Shown one piece after another: positions 43,091 through 53,785 of a stretch of 64,000 nucleotides of DNA (the first letter of the stretch is position 1; each line of letters begins with the position of its first letter). A model generated the notes under the pieces. It ran no database searches, was not told where the DNA came from, and was given only the letters and a program-made list of their open reading frames with translations. The DNA comes from Acidimicrobiales bacterium. GTDB taxonomy: Bacteria > Actinomycetota > Acidimicrobiia > Acidimicrobiales > Poriferisodalaceae. The stretch spans positions 1-64,000 of the forward strand of contig JAAZYR010000011.1 of assembly GCA_014239555.1 (NCBI GenBank), read 5' to 3'. Position numbers and translations under genes: made by a program.

Positions 43091-44521
43091 GTGTCTGATA
43101 CTACTGAATTCGGCAGCTTTACTGATGCCGGTGAATACATCCCGCGTACCGTCGTTGAGAACGATCTTGGTGCGATGTCCTTCGCTGATGCCATCGATGG
43201 CACGATCGTCGAATTTGAAGACGGTGACCTTGTTACGGGCACCGTTGTCCGAATTGACCGCGATGAGGTTCTACTTGATATCGGATTCAAGTCTGAGGGT
43301 GTGATCCCCAGTCGTGAACTTTCGATCAGAAATGCCGTTGATCCCTCGGAAATAGTCGAGCTAGGAGAAGAAATCGAAGCTCTGGTCCTACAAAAAGAGG
43401 ATCAAGATGGACGCCTTGTTCTTTCAAAAAAGCGAGCCCAATACGAAAAGGCGTGGGGCAGAATCGAAGAAATCAAAGAATCAGAAGGTGTCGTTTCAGG
43501 ACCGGTTATAGAAGTCGTCAAGGGCGGTCTCATTATTGACATCGGGTTGCGCGGATTCGTGCCCGCTTCTCTTGTCGAGTTGCGACGTGTTCGCGACCTT
43601 GAGCCCTATATCGGAATGGAACTAGAGGCCAAGATCATTGAACTAGACAAGAACCGCAACAACGTTGTGTTGTCGCGCAGGGCATGGTTGGAAGAAACAC
43701 AAAAAGAGCAACGAGAAGAGTTCCTGGACAACCTTCAGCCGGGAGAAAAGCGCAGCGGGGTCGTGTCCTCGGTCGTGAGCTTCGGAGCGTTCGTTGATCT
43801 AGGAGGCATGGACGGCTTAATCCACGTTTCAGAACTTTCCTGGAAGCATGTCGACCACCCCAGTTCCGTGGTGACAGTAGGCGATGAAGTCGATGTGGAA
43901 GTACTTGAGGTTGATCGCGAACGCGAACGGATCTCTCTCTCCCTAAAAGCAACACAGCAAGACCCCTGGCAAGAATTTGCCAACGGCCACAAGGTCGGGG
44001 AGTTGGTATATGGACGGGTCACCAAGCTCGTCCCGTTCGGCTCTTTCGTACAGGTTGGCGATGGGATTGAGGGTCTTGTTCATATTTCTGAGATGTCAGC
44101 ACACCATGTCGAACTTCCAGAGCAGGTAGTAACCCAAGCTGAAGAGCTTTGGGTCAAAATCATTGATCTCGATCTCCAACGCCGCCGTATCAGCTTGTCA
44201 ATTAAGCAGGCAGCTGAGGGCGGTGTAGTTGCAGCAGAATACCAAGAGGCCTTCGGCGAGCACGCGTATGACGAAGCAGGCAATTTCATCGGCGAGTTTG
44301 ACTACGCCGCACCTGCTGAGGGCGAAGAGTCCGAAGCTGAGCGTGCATGGCGCGAGTACTACGAAGAGCATGGCGAAGAGGCGTACCGACAGGCTGTGGC
44401 CGAATACGAAGACACAGATCCGGCCGGTGAGGGAGCAGAAGCTTCAGCAGGCGATGACGCATCGATGAATGACGACGCTTCAGTGGATGACGACGCTTTA
44501 GCGGCGACTGAGGAAGCGTAG
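43091..44521 (+). CDS. rpsA: 30S ribosomal protein S1
   Basis: A 476-residue protein with four S1/OB RNA-binding domains. They begin at about residues 38 (GDLVTGTVVRID), 125 (SGPVIEVVKGGLIIDI), 205 (KRSGVVSSVVSFGAFVDLG) and 295 (GELVYGRVTKLVPFGSFVQVG). It recruits mRNA to the ribosome. The C-terminal 80 residues are very acidic, with repeats of DDA-type units (DDASMNDDASVDDDAL). The GTG start is followed by SDTTEFGSF. The order polA-rpsA-coaE matches M. tuberculosis. Confidence 0.96.
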   Translation: MSDTTEFGSFTDAGEYIPRTVVENDLGAMSFADAIDGTIVEFEDGDLVTGTVVRIDRDEVLLDIGFKSEGVIPSRELSIRNAVDPSEIVELGEEIEALVLQKEDQDGRLVLSKKRAQYEKAWGRIEEIKESEGVVSGPVIEVVKGGLIIDIGLRGFVPASLVELRRVRDLEPYIGMELEAKIIELDKNRNNVVLSRRAWLEETQKEQREEFLDNLQPGEKRSGVVSSVVSFGAFVDLGGMDGLIHVSELSWKHVDHPSSVVTVGDEVDVEVLEVDRERERISLSLKATQQDPWQEFANGHKVGELVYGRVTKLVPFGSFVQVGDGIEGLVHISEMSAHHVELPEQVVTQAEELWVKIIDLDLQRRRISLSIKQAAEGGVVAAEYQEAFGEHAYDEAGNFIGEFDYAAPAEGEESEAERAWREYYEEHGEEAYRQAVAEYEDTDPAGEGAEASAGDDASMNDDASVDDDALAATEEA

Positions 44522-44529
44522 GTCGGCGC

Positions 44530-45174
44530 GTGATAGTCATCGGGTTGACCGGTGGCATTGGTAGCGGCAAGAGCACTGTCTCTGACCGATTTGTTGAGCG
44601 CGATGCCATTCTGATTGACGCTGATCTCATTGTTCGTGAGATGCAAGTTCCCGGGCAAGAGGTCCACGCAGACATGGTCGCCCATTTTGGCGACGTTATT
44701 GTCAATGCCGATCAGTCGTTGGATCGACAGGCCATTGCGCAAATCGTGTTTAACGACAAGGACGCCCTTCACGAATTGAACCGCCTCGTACACCCGCCAG
44801 TTAATCGTGAGATTCGCCGACGAATTCGACAACAAGCAGACACGAACAATCTCTTAGTGCTCGATATCCCTCTCCTTGTAGAAGGGATCATCGCAGGGGG
44901 ACCACCTCGCTATATCGTCAGCGGCATCGTGGTTGTTGATACCCCGCCTGAGACTGCAGTGAAACGACTCGTCGCGCAACGCGGATTTACCGAAGATGAC
45001 GCTCGCGCTCGTATAGCCGCGCAGGTTCCGCGGCAGAAACGGCTCGAAGTTGCAGATTTCGTCATCGACAATTCAGTGGCTCTGGAGCGTCTCGATAAAC
45101 AGATCGATCAAGCAAACGAATGGGCGAGAGCTTTACCCTCGACAAAACCGACGCCCGAACCCGACGATAGCTAA
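44530..45174 (+). CDS. coaE: Dephospho-CoA kinase
   Basis: A 214-residue P-loop kinase, the last step of CoA synthesis. The P-loop is LTGGIGSGKSTVSDRF at residues 6-21, the CoA-binding block contains LIDADLIVREMQ, and the lid region RLVAQRGFTEDDARARI with late Arg is present. Length fits a CoaE without the C-terminal GrpB-like extension seen in mycobacteria. GTG start, 8 bases after rpsA. Confidence 0.95.
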   Translation: MIVIGLTGGIGSGKSTVSDRFVERDAILIDADLIVREMQVPGQEVHADMVAHFGDVIVNADQSLDRQAIAQIVFNDKDALHELNRLVHPPVNREIRRRIRQQADTNNLLVLDIPLLVEGIIAGGPPRYIVSGIVVVDTPPETAVKRLVAQRGFTEDDARARIAAQVPRQKRLEVADFVIDNSVALERLDKQIDQANEWARALPSTKPTPEPDDS

Positions 45175-45212
45175 ATGGCCACAGAGACGGCGTAACTGAT
45201 GCGCCCCGATGT

Positions 45213-46118
45213 CTAGCCCAGGGTTACGACCAATAACACCCCGATGAGGACAAGACCGCTTCCCAAATAGTCTTTAGCTGGATGCTTCTCCCGCATCCGA
45301 ATCAGTGAGATCAAGAAAACCAGAACTATCTCAACTTGGCCAAGAGTTCTCACCTTGGCGGCTGTCGCCACGGTCATTGCCGCGATCCAGCCCATTGTGC
45401 CGACGAAGCTTAAAACCCCAACTGGCAGACACCTGGCTCGATGCGTCCAGATAAGAGTGAGTTGGCGCCTATCGGTAACTGCAAGAAAAATGCCGTGGAG
45501 CAAAGCTTGGCACGACAAAATCGCAAATAATGTCAAACATGTTCTCTCCCAAACCGTGGCTGAGATAATTGACGTGGCGGCACCTCGAATACCCACTGCG
45601 GACAAAGCAAAAAACAAACCGGCTCCGATTCCTAATCGCGCAGCGGGGTCACCCCACCGTTGTAGAGCAGCCTCAATGCCTGATGTCGCGGCGAGGAGAG
45701 CCACCCCGATCAACACGACTGCAGCACCGAGCCAACCGAGTCCTCGTAGGGGCTCATTTAGGAACACAGCTGAGCCAACGGCTACGAGAATGACTTCCGC
45801 TTTGGAATAGACCGTGCCGATCGCGAAATCTCGAGAGCGAAAGGCCTGAAGTAACAAAACGGTTCCGGTTATTTGCACCATTCCGGCCATCGCCGACCAC
45901 AACCAAAAACTCATTTGAATATCGGTGCCTTCTGGTAGGCGCAGCCAGGTGAGTAAACCCAAAAGCACCGCAAACGGCCATGCAAATAAGAACCGGACGT
46001 AGGCAGCCCCCGATGACGATAAGAATTGGCGTAATTCGTGTTGGCGCGCAGTCCTAAAAACTTGAGCGATAGTTGCCGCCAGAGTCAGAGGTATCCAGAT
46101 CAGTCCACCTGACTGCAT
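45213..46118 (-). CDS. DMT-superfamily (EamA-like) transporter
   Basis: A 301-residue protein with about ten hydrophobic segments in two EamA halves (e.g. FLFAWPFAVLLGLLTW, GWLGAAVVLIGVALLAAT, LGSGLVLIGVLLVVTLG). The block GTVYSKAEVILVAVGSAVFL near the end of the first half is a typical EamA helix pair. Substrate unknown. ATG 46116-46118 has a strong SD (GAGGAG) 7 nt upstream on the minus strand. Confidence 0.82.
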   Translation of the reverse strand: MQSGGLIWIPLTLAATIAQVFRTARQHELRQFLSSSGAAYVRFLFAWPFAVLLGLLTWLRLPEGTDIQMSFWLWSAMAGMVQITGTVLLLQAFRSRDFAIGTVYSKAEVILVAVGSAVFLNEPLRGLGWLGAAVVLIGVALLAATSGIEAALQRWGDPAARLGIGAGLFFALSAVGIRGAATSIISATVWERTCLTLFAILSCQALLHGIFLAVTDRRQLTLIWTHRARCLPVGVLSFVGTMGWIAAMTVATAAKVRTLGQVEIVLVFLISLIRMREKHPAKDYLGSGLVLIGVLLVVTLG

Positions 46119-46155
46119 CTGTTATCTCCTCGAGAAGCCCACGAGGGCTACTGAA

Positions 46156-46956
46156 TCAATTTTCGGGCAGCCCAGCGTCGTCTACTCCCTCTAAACGCTG
46201 CTGAAGTCGGCTCATCCCATGTAACCAGCGGTCTGGGTCGGCGGTCTTTCGTTCCATCCAAGTCTGGGCAATAGAGTCAGTCAGAATCAAAAAACGTTCC
46301 GTCGTGATGGCGTTAAGGACCTGTTGAGCTACCTCGGCGGGTTCCTTGATCGGTCCGCCAGCCTGGTTGGCCCACTCCCCGTCGGCAGCGTCCCCCAACA
46401 TTGGAGTCCGGACGGCCAAGGGTGCCAGCAACGAAACACGAATCCCGAGGTGAGCGTATGTAAACGCGAGCCACTCGGCTAGACCCACTACTGCGTGTTT
46501 ACTCACCGCGTAAGGAAGATTTCCGTGAGAGGACAGCACGCCGGCCATAGAGGCTGTATGCAAAAGGTAGCCTTCGCCTCGGTCTAACATCCCAGGCAGT
46601 ACAGCGCGAACAGCGTGGACATGCGACATTAAATTCACATCCCACTGACGCTGCCACTCGTCTAAAGAACTGTTGAGCAGACCCGCGCCAGAGCCAATTC
46701 CCGCGTTGTTAAACAGCACCTCAACGGGGCCAAGGTCACCCTCCACTTGTGACACCATCTCTGAAATAGCTGCTTGTTCGGCCAAATCGCATGGGACAGC
46801 AACACCTCCCACTGCAGCAGCAACCTTCGCTGCACCGACTTCGTCGATATCGACAACAGCAACCCGTGCTCCGACATCTGCGAACGCGTGAGCGCATGCC
46901 TGGCCTATACCGCTCGCAGCGCCAGTTACGACCACCACCTTGCCATTTAGATCCAT
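46156..46956 (-). CDS. SDR-family oxidoreductase
   Basis: A 266-residue SDR. VVVVTGAASGIGQACAHAFA is the cofactor site, VAVVDIDE follows strand 2 (NAD preference), and LFNNAGIGS, LLHTASMAGVLSS and YAVSKHAVVGL complete the active site. Substrate unknown. The frame extends to 46995, but ATG 46954-46956 is preceded by GGGGGG at SD distance and gives the standard N-terminus MDLNGKVVVVTG. Confidence 0.86.
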   Translation of the reverse strand: MDLNGKVVVVTGAASGIGQACAHAFADVGARVAVVDIDEVGAAKVAAAVGGVAVPCDLAEQAAISEMVSQVEGDLGPVEVLFNNAGIGSGAGLLNSSLDEWQRQWDVNLMSHVHAVRAVLPGMLDRGEGYLLHTASMAGVLSSHGNLPYAVSKHAVVGLAEWLAFTYAHLGIRVSLLAPLAVRTPMLGDAADGEWANQAGGPIKEPAEVAQQVLNAITTERFLILTDSIAQTWMERKTADPDRWLHGMSRLQQRLEGVDDAGLPEN

Positions 46957-46970
46957 GGCCCCCCCGATCT

Positions 46971-47408
46971 CTATACGTTCAGTTGCGTTCCGCAATGAGG
47001 GCAGCTTGGCACATTATCCCTTGTGTCGTATTGCGACTCTCTGACGAGCAGAAAGCAGCCTTCGCAGAGAATCTCGTCTTCTTGCTTACTTGGGATGCGG
47101 TCACCTTCAGCGGTAGTGATTACCCCTTCGTCTTCTTCTTCATCGTCTTCGTCGTCGGCGGAAGAGAGCCGCTCTTTGAGAATGGTGTCGAGATCGGCTT
47201 CGACCTCATCGTCGTCTTCGTCCTCATCCTCGTCGGCAGATGGACGCGCACCAACCGGAGTTTCTTGGTTTTCGTCGTCGTCCTCGTCATCACCGACCGT
47301 TGCGTCTTCCTCCGGGTCATCCCCGGGATCTTCGTTCATTTCGTCGTCAAGCGCGTCGGGGTCTGGTTCCGTCTCGTCAATGTCGTCGTCGTCGGGTATG
47401 TCGTTCAT
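46971..47408 (-). CDS. Highly acidic protein with C-terminal zinc ribbon (DUF4193-like)
   Basis: A 145-residue protein. The first 110 residues are dominated by Asp and Glu (runs such as DEDEDEDDDEVEADLD and DDEDDEEEDEG). The C-terminus carries CEGCFLLVRESQY and CPHCG, two CxxC pairs consistent with one zinc ribbon. The CxxCFL pattern after an acidic region resembles actinobacterial DUF4193 proteins. Acidic tail plus ribbon suggests a partner of RNA polymerase or the ribosome, but this is speculation. ATG 47406-47408 has GTGAGG upstream as SD; the frame extends 12 residues further without support. Confidence 0.75.
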   Translation of the reverse strand: MNDIPDDDDIDETEPDPDALDDEMNEDPGDDPEEDATVGDDEDDDENQETPVGARPSADEDEDEDDDEVEADLDTILKERLSSADDEDDEEEDEGVITTAEGDRIPSKQEDEILCEGCFLLVRESQYDTRDNVPSCPHCGTQLNV

Positions 47409-47573
47409 ATTTGCCTCACGAGTGATCACGCTAAAAGCTCGCATTTGACACTCAGCGCCGGAGGATACCCACAGATCGGCCTATGAGTGTGACTGAAACG
47501 AGAAATCCATAAAGATCGTGTGATTTTTGGCCAAACTGACGCCTAAGCACCCGTAGCGATGCGACGCGGTTCC

Positions 47574-47579
47574 TAAGCT
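47574..47579 (+). promoter_or_regulatory. -10 element, leaderless promoter of uvrB
   Basis: TAAGCT, 6 nt before the GTG at 47586. No LexA-type GAACnnnnGTTC box is seen in the upstream region. Confidence 0.5.
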
Positions 47580-47585
47580 GTTTCT

Positions 47586-49646
47586 GTGAGTTCGGATCCA
47601 CGACCATCACCCACTGCGGGTCATCCGTTTCGGGTCGTCTCAGACTTCTCGGCGGCCGGTGATCAGCCGAACGCGGTGCAACGGCTTTCAGACGGCGTGG
47701 AAGCCGGACATCGCTTCCAAACTCTTCTTGGCATAACTGGATCAGGAAAAAGCGCAACAATCGCGTGGACCATAGAAAAAGTTCAACGGCCCACGCTTGT
47801 ACTCGCGCCGAACAAATCTTTGGCGGCACAGTTAGCGAATGAGTTCCGCGAATTTTTCCCGGACAACCGAGTCGAATATTTCGTGTCCTACTACGACTAT
47901 TACCAGCCAGAGGCTTACATGCCGACCTCGGACACTTATATAGAAAAGGATTCGTCGGTCAACGACGAGATCGACCGGCTTCGCCACTCAGCCACCGCCG
48001 CACTTCTCACCCGCCGTGACGTGATAGTCGTTGCTTCAGTGTCAGCGATCTATGGTCTAGGCCCTCCCCAGGCTTATCTAAAACACATGCTGTATCTACG
48101 AGCGGGAGAGACGCATGACCAACGCGAGGTTCTGGGTCGATTAATCGACATGCAATATGAACGAAATGACATGAATCTGACGCGCGGTAAATTTCGGGTG
48201 AGGGGTGACACTCTCGAGATACATCCCGCGTATGAAGAGTTCGTAGTTCGTATCGAGTTGTTTGGGGATGACATTGAGCGAATAACAAAAATCGACACGG
48301 TGACGGGAGAGCGACTAGCGGAACTCGAGGAAGTGACTGTGTTCCCGGCTAGCCACTATGTCACCGATGGAGACACCATTCACAGGGCGATGAAAGACAT
48401 AGAAGGCGAGCTTCAACAGCGGCTCGCATTATTCGAATCGGAAAACAAACTGCTCGAAGCGCAGCGGCTGAGAATGCGAACCGAATATGACCTTGAGATG
48501 ATGCAGGAAGTCGGTTACTGCAACGGCATCGAAAACTATTCCATGCACCTTGACGGAAGAACCTTTGATGAGCCTCCGTACACCCTCCTGGACTTCTTTC
48601 CTGACGACTACCTCCTAGTTGTTGATGAAAGCCATGTAGCGGTTCCTCAGCTCCATGGTCAGTTCTCAGGCGATCGATCTCGAAAAGACACCCTGGTAGA
48701 GCACGGGTTCCGGCTTCCATCAGCACGTGACAACCGCCCGCTGCGGTTTGAAGAAGTGATGGAACGGCTAAATCAAGTCGTGTTTCTATCCGCCACTCCA
48801 AGTGATTTTGAAGTCGAAGTAAGCGACCAAATAGTCGAACAGATCATTCGTCCGACGGGTCTGATTGATCCAGAGGTGTTGGTCAAACCGACCCGCGGCC
48901 AGATTGACGACTTGATTGATCAGATCGAGGTGACTGTAGGACGTGGCGACCGAGTCTTAGTTACCACCTTGACTAAGAAGATGTCGGAAGATTTAACGGA
49001 TTACTTACTCGAGCTTGGTGTCAAAGTCCGATATCTGCACAGCGAAATCGACACGATAGAACGCATCGAAATTTTACGTGACTTGCGTCTTGGCGAATTC
49101 GACGTTCTAGTGGGGATCAACCTGCTCCGCGAAGGATTGGACTTACCTGAAGTTTCATTAGTCGCAATTCTGGACGCGGACAAAGAGGGGTTTCTTCGGA
49201 GTCAAACCTCGCTCATTCAAACAATCGGACGGGCCGCGCGAAATGTGGATGGCCAAGTCATCATGTATGCCGACAACGTCACGAAGTCGATGCGTAGAGC
49301 TATCGACGAAACCAATCGCCGCCGCGGGCTGCAACAGTCATACAACGTTGAACACGGGATTGACCCTCAGACAATCCGGAAAGCTGTGACGGACATCTTG
49401 CTCGTACTTCGCGGACAAGAACCCGGGGCACCTGTTCCAGAGAAGTTGGGTTCACGTCGCGCACTCGCTGAGAAACAAGCCCGAAAGGACTTAGCTGAAC
49501 TCCCCGAAGATGACCTTCACCGGCTTATCTATTCGCTTGAACTTGAGATGCAGGAAGCGGCGGAAGACTTGCGTTTCGAGTACGCGGCGAGGTTACGAGA
49601 TGAAATTCGGGAACTTCGACGCGACTTGCGTGACGCGACGAGTTGA
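47586..49646 (+). CDS. uvrB: UvrABC excinuclease subunit B
   Basis: A 686-residue damage-verification helicase of nucleotide excision repair. The Walker A is [15 protein letters not shown] (about 44-54), the beta-hairpin region is [23 protein letters not shown], motif II is [12 protein letters not shown], and [12 protein letters not shown] and [18 protein letters not shown] are present. The C-terminal UvrC-binding coiled coil ([20 protein letters not shown]) is present. Complete. GTG start, leaderless. Confidence 0.96.
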   Translation: MSSDPRPSPTAGHPFRVVSDFSAAGDQPNAVQRLSDGVEAGHRFQTLLGITGSGKSATIAWTIEKVQRPTLVLAPNKSLAAQLANEFREFFPDNRVEYFVSYYDYYQPEAYMPTSDTYIEKDSSVNDEIDRLRHSATAALLTRRDVIVVASVSAIYGLGPPQAYLKHMLYLRAGETHDQREVLGRLIDMQYERNDMNLTRGKFRVRGDTLEIHPAYEEFVVRIELFGDDIERITKIDTVTGERLAELEEVTVFPASHYVTDGDTIHRAMKDIEGELQQRLALFESENKLLEAQRLRMRTEYDLEMMQEVGYCNGIENYSMHLDGRTFDEPPYTLLDFFPDDYLLVVDESHVAVPQLHGQFSGDRSRKDTLVEHGFRLPSARDNRPLRFEEVMERLNQVVFLSATPSDFEVEVSDQIVEQIIRPTGLIDPEVLVKPTRGQIDDLIDQIEVTVGRGDRVLVTTLTKKMSEDLTDYLLELGVKVRYLHSEIDTIERIEILRDLRLGEFDVLVGINLLREGLDLPEVSLVAILDADKEGFLRSQTSLIQTIGRAARNVDGQVIMYADNVTKSMRRAIDETNRRRGLQQSYNVEHGIDPQTIRKAVTDILLVLRGQEPGAPVPEKLGSRRALAEKQARKDLAELPEDDLHRLIYSLELEMQEAAEDLRFEYAARLRDEIRELRRDLRDATS

Positions 49647-49706
49647 CACTTCGAGGTTGTTTCGCGCAGAACGGCGCTGAAGGGCGAACCGTGCGGCTAG
49701 TTTCCC

Positions 49707-49735
49707 TTGACAGTCCAACTGAAAATTAATCTAAA
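49707..49735 (+). promoter_or_regulatory. Sigma70-type promoter of the mycothiol-dependent dehydrogenase
   Basis: TTGACA (49707-49712), a 17-base spacer, then TCTAAA (49730-49735). Transcription would start near 49742, giving a leader of about 20 nt that contains GAAGAGGGG as SD. This is one of the few consensus-like -35 elements in the window. Confidence 0.5.
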
Positions 49736-49762
49736 TCAGACTCGGGGAAGAGGGGTATAACA

Positions 49763-50854
49763 ATGCCACATGACGTGCGCGGAGTCGTGGCCAAAACAAA
49801 GGGCGAACCCGTTTCGGTTGAAACAATTCACATTCCGGATCCCGGGCCAGGTGAAGTCGTTATCGACGTTCAAGCCTGTGGCGTTTGCCACACCGATCTT
49901 CACTATCGAGAGGGTGCCATCAATGACGATTTTCCGTTCTTGCTCGGGCATGAAGCTTCGGGCATCGTTTCACAGATCGGTGCCGGTGTTACTAACCTCA
50001 CCGAAGGCGATTTTGTCGTATTGAATTGGCGTGCCGTGTGTGGGGAGTGCCGAAGCTGCCTTCGTGGAAAACCCCAATACTGTTTTTCTACCCATAACGC
50101 ACAACAAAAAATGACTCTCGATGGCATTGAACTGAGTCCAGCGCTAGGTATCGGTGCTTTCGCCGAAAAAACCTTGGTCGCAGCTGGCCAGGCGACAAAA
50201 GTCAGTAATGCGGTCGAACCTGAGGTCGCTGGATTGATCGGTTGTGGGGTCATGGCCGGGCTTGGCGCTGCCTTAAACACTGGTGGCGTTACTCGCGGCG
50301 ACAGCGTTGCTGTTTGGGGTTGCGGCGGTGTGGGTGACGCGGCAATCGAAGGATCGCGTATCGCGGGTGCCCACACCATCATCGCCATCGATTTAGATCA
50401 AAGAAAACTTGAATGGGCAAAAGAGTTTGGCGCAACCCACACAATCAATTCCTCCGATATGGATTCATCGCAAGTAATTGAAGCTGTTCAACGACTTACC
50501 AGTGGCAACGGAGTTGACGTTGCCATCGAAGCAATAGGGCTTCCAGCGACCTACGAGCAGGCGTTCTACTCGCGAGACCTCGCTGGAACGGTGGTTCTAG
50601 TTGGAGTCCCTAGCCCTGAAATGCGCATCGATTTGCCACTGATCGAAGTGTTTGGGCGCGGAGGAGCGTTAAAAAGTTCTTGGTACGGCGATTGCCTTCC
50701 CTCACGCGATTTTCCGATGTTGATTGATCTATACCTACAAGGACGACTTCAACTAGATCGCTTTGTCTCTGAGAAAATAACGATTGAAGAAGTCGAAAAT
50801 GCCTTTCTCAAAATGGAACGCGGAGAAGTGCTCCGTTCGGTCGTCATTATTTGA
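49763..50854 (+). CDS. mscR: S-(hydroxymethyl)mycothiol dehydrogenase
   Basis: A 363-residue zinc medium-chain dehydrogenase. Catalytic zinc ligands are in [14 protein letters not shown] and [10 protein letters not shown]; the structural zinc site has its cysteines in [17 protein letters not shown]. The NAD site is [13 protein letters not shown]. The distinctive blocks [29 protein letters not shown] and [10 protein letters not shown] closely resemble the mycobacterial mycothiol-dependent formaldehyde dehydrogenase. It detoxifies formaldehyde as its mycothiol adduct. The strong SD and consensus promoter suggest robust or inducible expression. Confidence 0.9.
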   Translation: MPHDVRGVVAKTKGEPVSVETIHIPDPGPGEVVIDVQACGVCHTDLHYREGAINDDFPFLLGHEASGIVSQIGAGVTNLTEGDFVVLNWRAVCGECRSCLRGKPQYCFSTHNAQQKMTLDGIELSPALGIGAFAEKTLVAAGQATKVSNAVEPEVAGLIGCGVMAGLGAALNTGGVTRGDSVAVWGCGGVGDAAIEGSRIAGAHTIIAIDLDQRKLEWAKEFGATHTINSSDMDSSQVIEAVQRLTSGNGVDVAIEAIGLPATYEQAFYSRDLAGTVVLVGVPSPEMRIDLPLIEVFGRGGALKSSWYGDCLPSRDFPMLIDLYLQGRLQLDRFVSEKITIEEVENAFLKMERGEVLRSVVII

Positions 50855-50912
50855 ATTGGCTAGGTGCCCCCACCCCGTTTCCCACTACGACCCGGGATAG
50901 GCTCCGACGACA

Positions 50913-53762
50913 ATGGGAGATCAACTAATCGTTCGTGGCGCACGGGAACACAACCTGCGTGATGTTGACGTTGAGCTACCAAGAGACAAGCTGATTTGCT
51001 TTACAGGGATATCAGGAAGCGGCAAATCCTCCTTAGCTTTCGACACTATCTACGCTGAAGGGCAGCGGCGGTATGTGGAATCGTTGTCTGCCTACGCACG
51101 GCAATTTCTCGGCCAAATGGACAAACCCGACGTGGATTTTCTTGAGGGACTTTCGCCTGCGATTTCCATTGATCAGAAAAGTGCGAGCCGGAACCCCCGC
51201 TCTACCGTAGGAACAATTACCGAGGTCTACGACTACTTGCGTTTGCTGTACGCCCGGGTTGGAGTGCAGCACGACCCGGAGACAGGCGAAATAGTCCAAA
51301 GGCAAACTCCCCAAGAAATCGTCGATCGCATCGTAGAAATAGCCGCCAACAGCCGCTTCCAAGTGCTGGCACCCGTGGTACGAGGGCGCAAAGGCGAATA
51401 CCACACGCTGCTCTCGGACTTAGCGGCGCAAGGATATGCGAGAGCGCGTGTCGATGGTGAAGTCGTCGACCTTGGCGGAGAAGAGACTCTTCTCGAAGAG
51501 CGGTTGGAACGTTATGTCAATCACGACATAGAGGTCATAGTTGACCGGCTCGTAATACGAGAAGGAATTGAACAACGCCTTACTGAATCGGTAGAGGCCG
51601 CTCTCGGTTTAGCAGACGGTCACATTTGGATCGAACTGCTACCAGATGACGGTGATGCTGAACTCATCACATTCAGTCAACATTTGTTCTCACCAACCAG
51701 TGGCCGTTCCTTTGATGATCTCGCTCCGAGAAACTTTTCGTTTAACTCGCCCTATGGGGCGTGTGACACGTGTGATGGCTTAGGCACCCGATTCGAAGTC
51801 GACGCAGAATTAATCGTTCCCAATCCTGATTTGACGATCGAAGAAGGAGCGATAGCGCCGTTCGCTACAGGCGCTAGTCGTTGGTATGGCCGTCTTTTGC
51901 GTGCCACAGGTGAGGAATTCGAGATCCCGATTGATCGTTCATGGTCGAAACTCACGGCAAAACAGCGGAAACTACTTTTGTACGGCAGTCCCCAAAGTCG
52001 CACGTTTACGGTTCGTTACCGAAACCGTTACGGCCGAAGCCGCAGCTACACAACCCATTGGGAAGGCGTTATCCCGACCCTTCAACGCCGCCATTCCGAT
52101 ACCGATAGCGATCATTCGCGTGACCGGATCGAGGGCTACATGCGTGAGGTTCCCTGTGGGACTTGTGAAGGAGCTCGACTCAACGAAGTCTCGCTGGCGG
52201 TTCGCGTCGCTGGGCACAGCATCCACCAAATGTGCTCAGTTTCTATCGGTGAGGCTGCAAAAATTATCGATGGGTTGGCGTTGAACGATCGAGAACGCAT
52301 CATTGCTGAACCAATTGTGAAAGAAATCGATGCGCGTCTAAATTTTTTGCTTGACGTAGGCCTCGACTATTTGTCCTTAAACAGATCAGCGGCAACTTTG
52401 GCTGGCGGGGAGGCGCAACGTATCCGCCTCGCAAGTCAGATAGGTAGTGGCTTAGAAGGCGTTCTGTACGTGCTCGATGAACCCTCAATTGGGTTACATC
52501 AACGAGACAATCGGCGCTTGATAGAGACACTGCAGCATCTTCGTGACCTGGGGAACACGGTTTTGGTCGTCGAACACGATCAGGAAACCATCCTCGAATC
52601 TGATTGGGTGGTCGACATCGGACCCGGTGCCGGGGAACATGGTGGAGAAATTGTCTATAGCGGTCCAGTTGAGGGACTTGGAAAATCCAAAGGGTCCCTA
52701 ACAGGGGAGTACCTTGCAGGTGTTCGTTGTATCGACGTTCCAGCATCCCGAAGACAACCGTTGGAACAGATGTTGGTAGTTCGCGGCGCACGAGAAAATA
52801 ACCTGCGCTCTATCGATGTCGAGATACCTCTGGGCTGTTTCGTAGCAGTTACAGGGGTGTCCGGATCGGGTAAAAGCACCCTAATAAATGAGATCCTTCG
52901 TAAGTCTCTGATGCAACGAATCTATAAATCGAAAGAAGTGCCGGGGTTACACACAGCGCTCGATGGCTGGCAGGCATTAGACAAGGTGATTGATATTGAT
53001 CAGTCACCTATCGGGAGAACTCCCAGGTCAAACCCGGCGACCTACACAGGTGCTTTTGACAACATTCGCAAACTTTTCGCGGCGACAAACGAAGCAAAAA
53101 TCCGTGGCTACCTGCCAGGCCGATTTAGCTTCAACGTTAAGGGCGGAAGATGCGAAGCGTGCTCAGGCGATGGCACTATCAAAATAGAAATGCATTTCTT
53201 ACCGGACGTCTATGTACCGTGCGAATTATGCGGAGGGGCGCGTTACAACCGCGAAACATTAGAGGTCAGATTTAAAGGGAAAACGATCTCCGATGTTCTT
53301 CACATGTCCTGCGAAGAAGCTTTGGAGTTCTTCTCTGCTCAACCACCGATCGCACGTCACATGCAGACCCTCGTGGATGTGGGGTTGGGTTACATCCGAT
53401 TGGGGCAGCCAGCCACGACTCTTTCTGGGGGCGAAGCTCAGCGTATAAAACTCTCCAGTGAACTATCTAAACGGCCTACCGGTCACACGATTTACATTCT
53501 TGATGAACCTACGACTGGCTTGCATTTCGAAGATATCCGACGGTTGTTGGCTGTGCTTAGCCGCCTAGTCGATCAAGGCAACACAGTTGTTGTAATCGAA
53601 CACAACCTCGATGTTATTAAGACTGCGGACTGGATCATTGATATGGGACCCGAAGGTGGAGACGGAGGTGGTTTAGTTGTCGCAAGCGGCACCCCAGAGA
53701 ACGTCGTTAAAACGCCTGGGAGCCACACCGGACGATTCTTAGGTCCCCTTCTAACGGGATGA
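50913..53762 (+). CDS. uvrA: UvrABC excinuclease subunit A
   Basis: A 949-residue dimeric ABC-type damage sensor. The two Walker A motifs are [15 protein letters not shown] (near residue 31) and [15 protein letters not shown] (near 645). Signature motifs [16 protein letters not shown] and [16 protein letters not shown] and two zinc modules ([16 protein letters not shown] and [16 protein letters not shown]) are all intact. Normal length. TAGGCT (50898-50903) is 9 nt before the ATG. Followed within 30 bases by uvrC. Confidence 0.97.
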   Translation: MGDQLIVRGAREHNLRDVDVELPRDKLICFTGISGSGKSSLAFDTIYAEGQRRYVESLSAYARQFLGQMDKPDVDFLEGLSPAISIDQKSASRNPRSTVGTITEVYDYLRLLYARVGVQHDPETGEIVQRQTPQEIVDRIVEIAANSRFQVLAPVVRGRKGEYHTLLSDLAAQGYARARVDGEVVDLGGEETLLEERLERYVNHDIEVIVDRLVIREGIEQRLTESVEAALGLADGHIWIELLPDDGDAELITFSQHLFSPTSGRSFDDLAPRNFSFNSPYGACDTCDGLGTRFEVDAELIVPNPDLTIEEGAIAPFATGASRWYGRLLRATGEEFEIPIDRSWSKLTAKQRKLLLYGSPQSRTFTVRYRNRYGRSRSYTTHWEGVIPTLQRRHSDTDSDHSRDRIEGYMREVPCGTCEGARLNEVSLAVRVAGHSIHQMCSVSIGEAAKIIDGLALNDRERIIAEPIVKEIDARLNFLLDVGLDYLSLNRSAATLAGGEAQRIRLASQIGSGLEGVLYVLDEPSIGLHQRDNRRLIETLQHLRDLGNTVLVVEHDQETILESDWVVDIGPGAGEHGGEIVYSGPVEGLGKSKGSLTGEYLAGVRCIDVPASRRQPLEQMLVVRGARENNLRSIDVEIPLGCFVAVTGVSGSGKSTLINEILRKSLMQRIYKSKEVPGLHTALDGWQALDKVIDIDQSPIGRTPRSNPATYTGAFDNIRKLFAATNEAKIRGYLPGRFSFNVKGGRCEACSGDGTIKIEMHFLPDVYVPCELCGGARYNRETLEVRFKGKTISDVLHMSCEEALEFFSAQPPIARHMQTLVDVGLGYIRLGQPATTLSGGEAQRIKLSSELSKRPTGHTIYILDEPTTGLHFEDIRRLLAVLSRLVDQGNTVVVIEHNLDVIKTADWIIDMGPEGGDGGGLVVASGTPENVVKTPGSHTGRFLGPLLTG

Positions 53763-53763
53763 G

Positions 53764-53779
53764 TGCGCCCTCGGGCGCA
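53764..53779. promoter_or_regulatory. GC-rich hairpin between uvrA and uvrC
   Basis: TGCGCC, loop CTCG, GGCGCA: a perfect 6-bp GC stem starting 2 bases after the uvrA stop and ending one base before the uvrC -10. There is no U-tract. It may end the uvrA transcript or act as an operator over the uvrC promoter. Confidence 0.35.
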
Positions 53780-53785
53780 TAGCCT
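53780..53785 (+). promoter_or_regulatory. -10 element, leaderless promoter of uvrC
   Basis: TAGCCT, 6 nt before the ATG at 53792. Confidence 0.55.

Noticed and set aside
46791-47486. Plus-strand open frames opposite the acidic zinc-ribbon gene, including a poly-Ser frame
   Set aside because: They are complements of Asp/Glu codon runs; low-complexity Ser/Val/Phe composition and no start signals.
47445-47585. Possible LexA-regulated SOS promoter upstream of uvrB
   Set aside because: No GAACnnnnGTTC-type box is visible here or in the uvrA upstream region.
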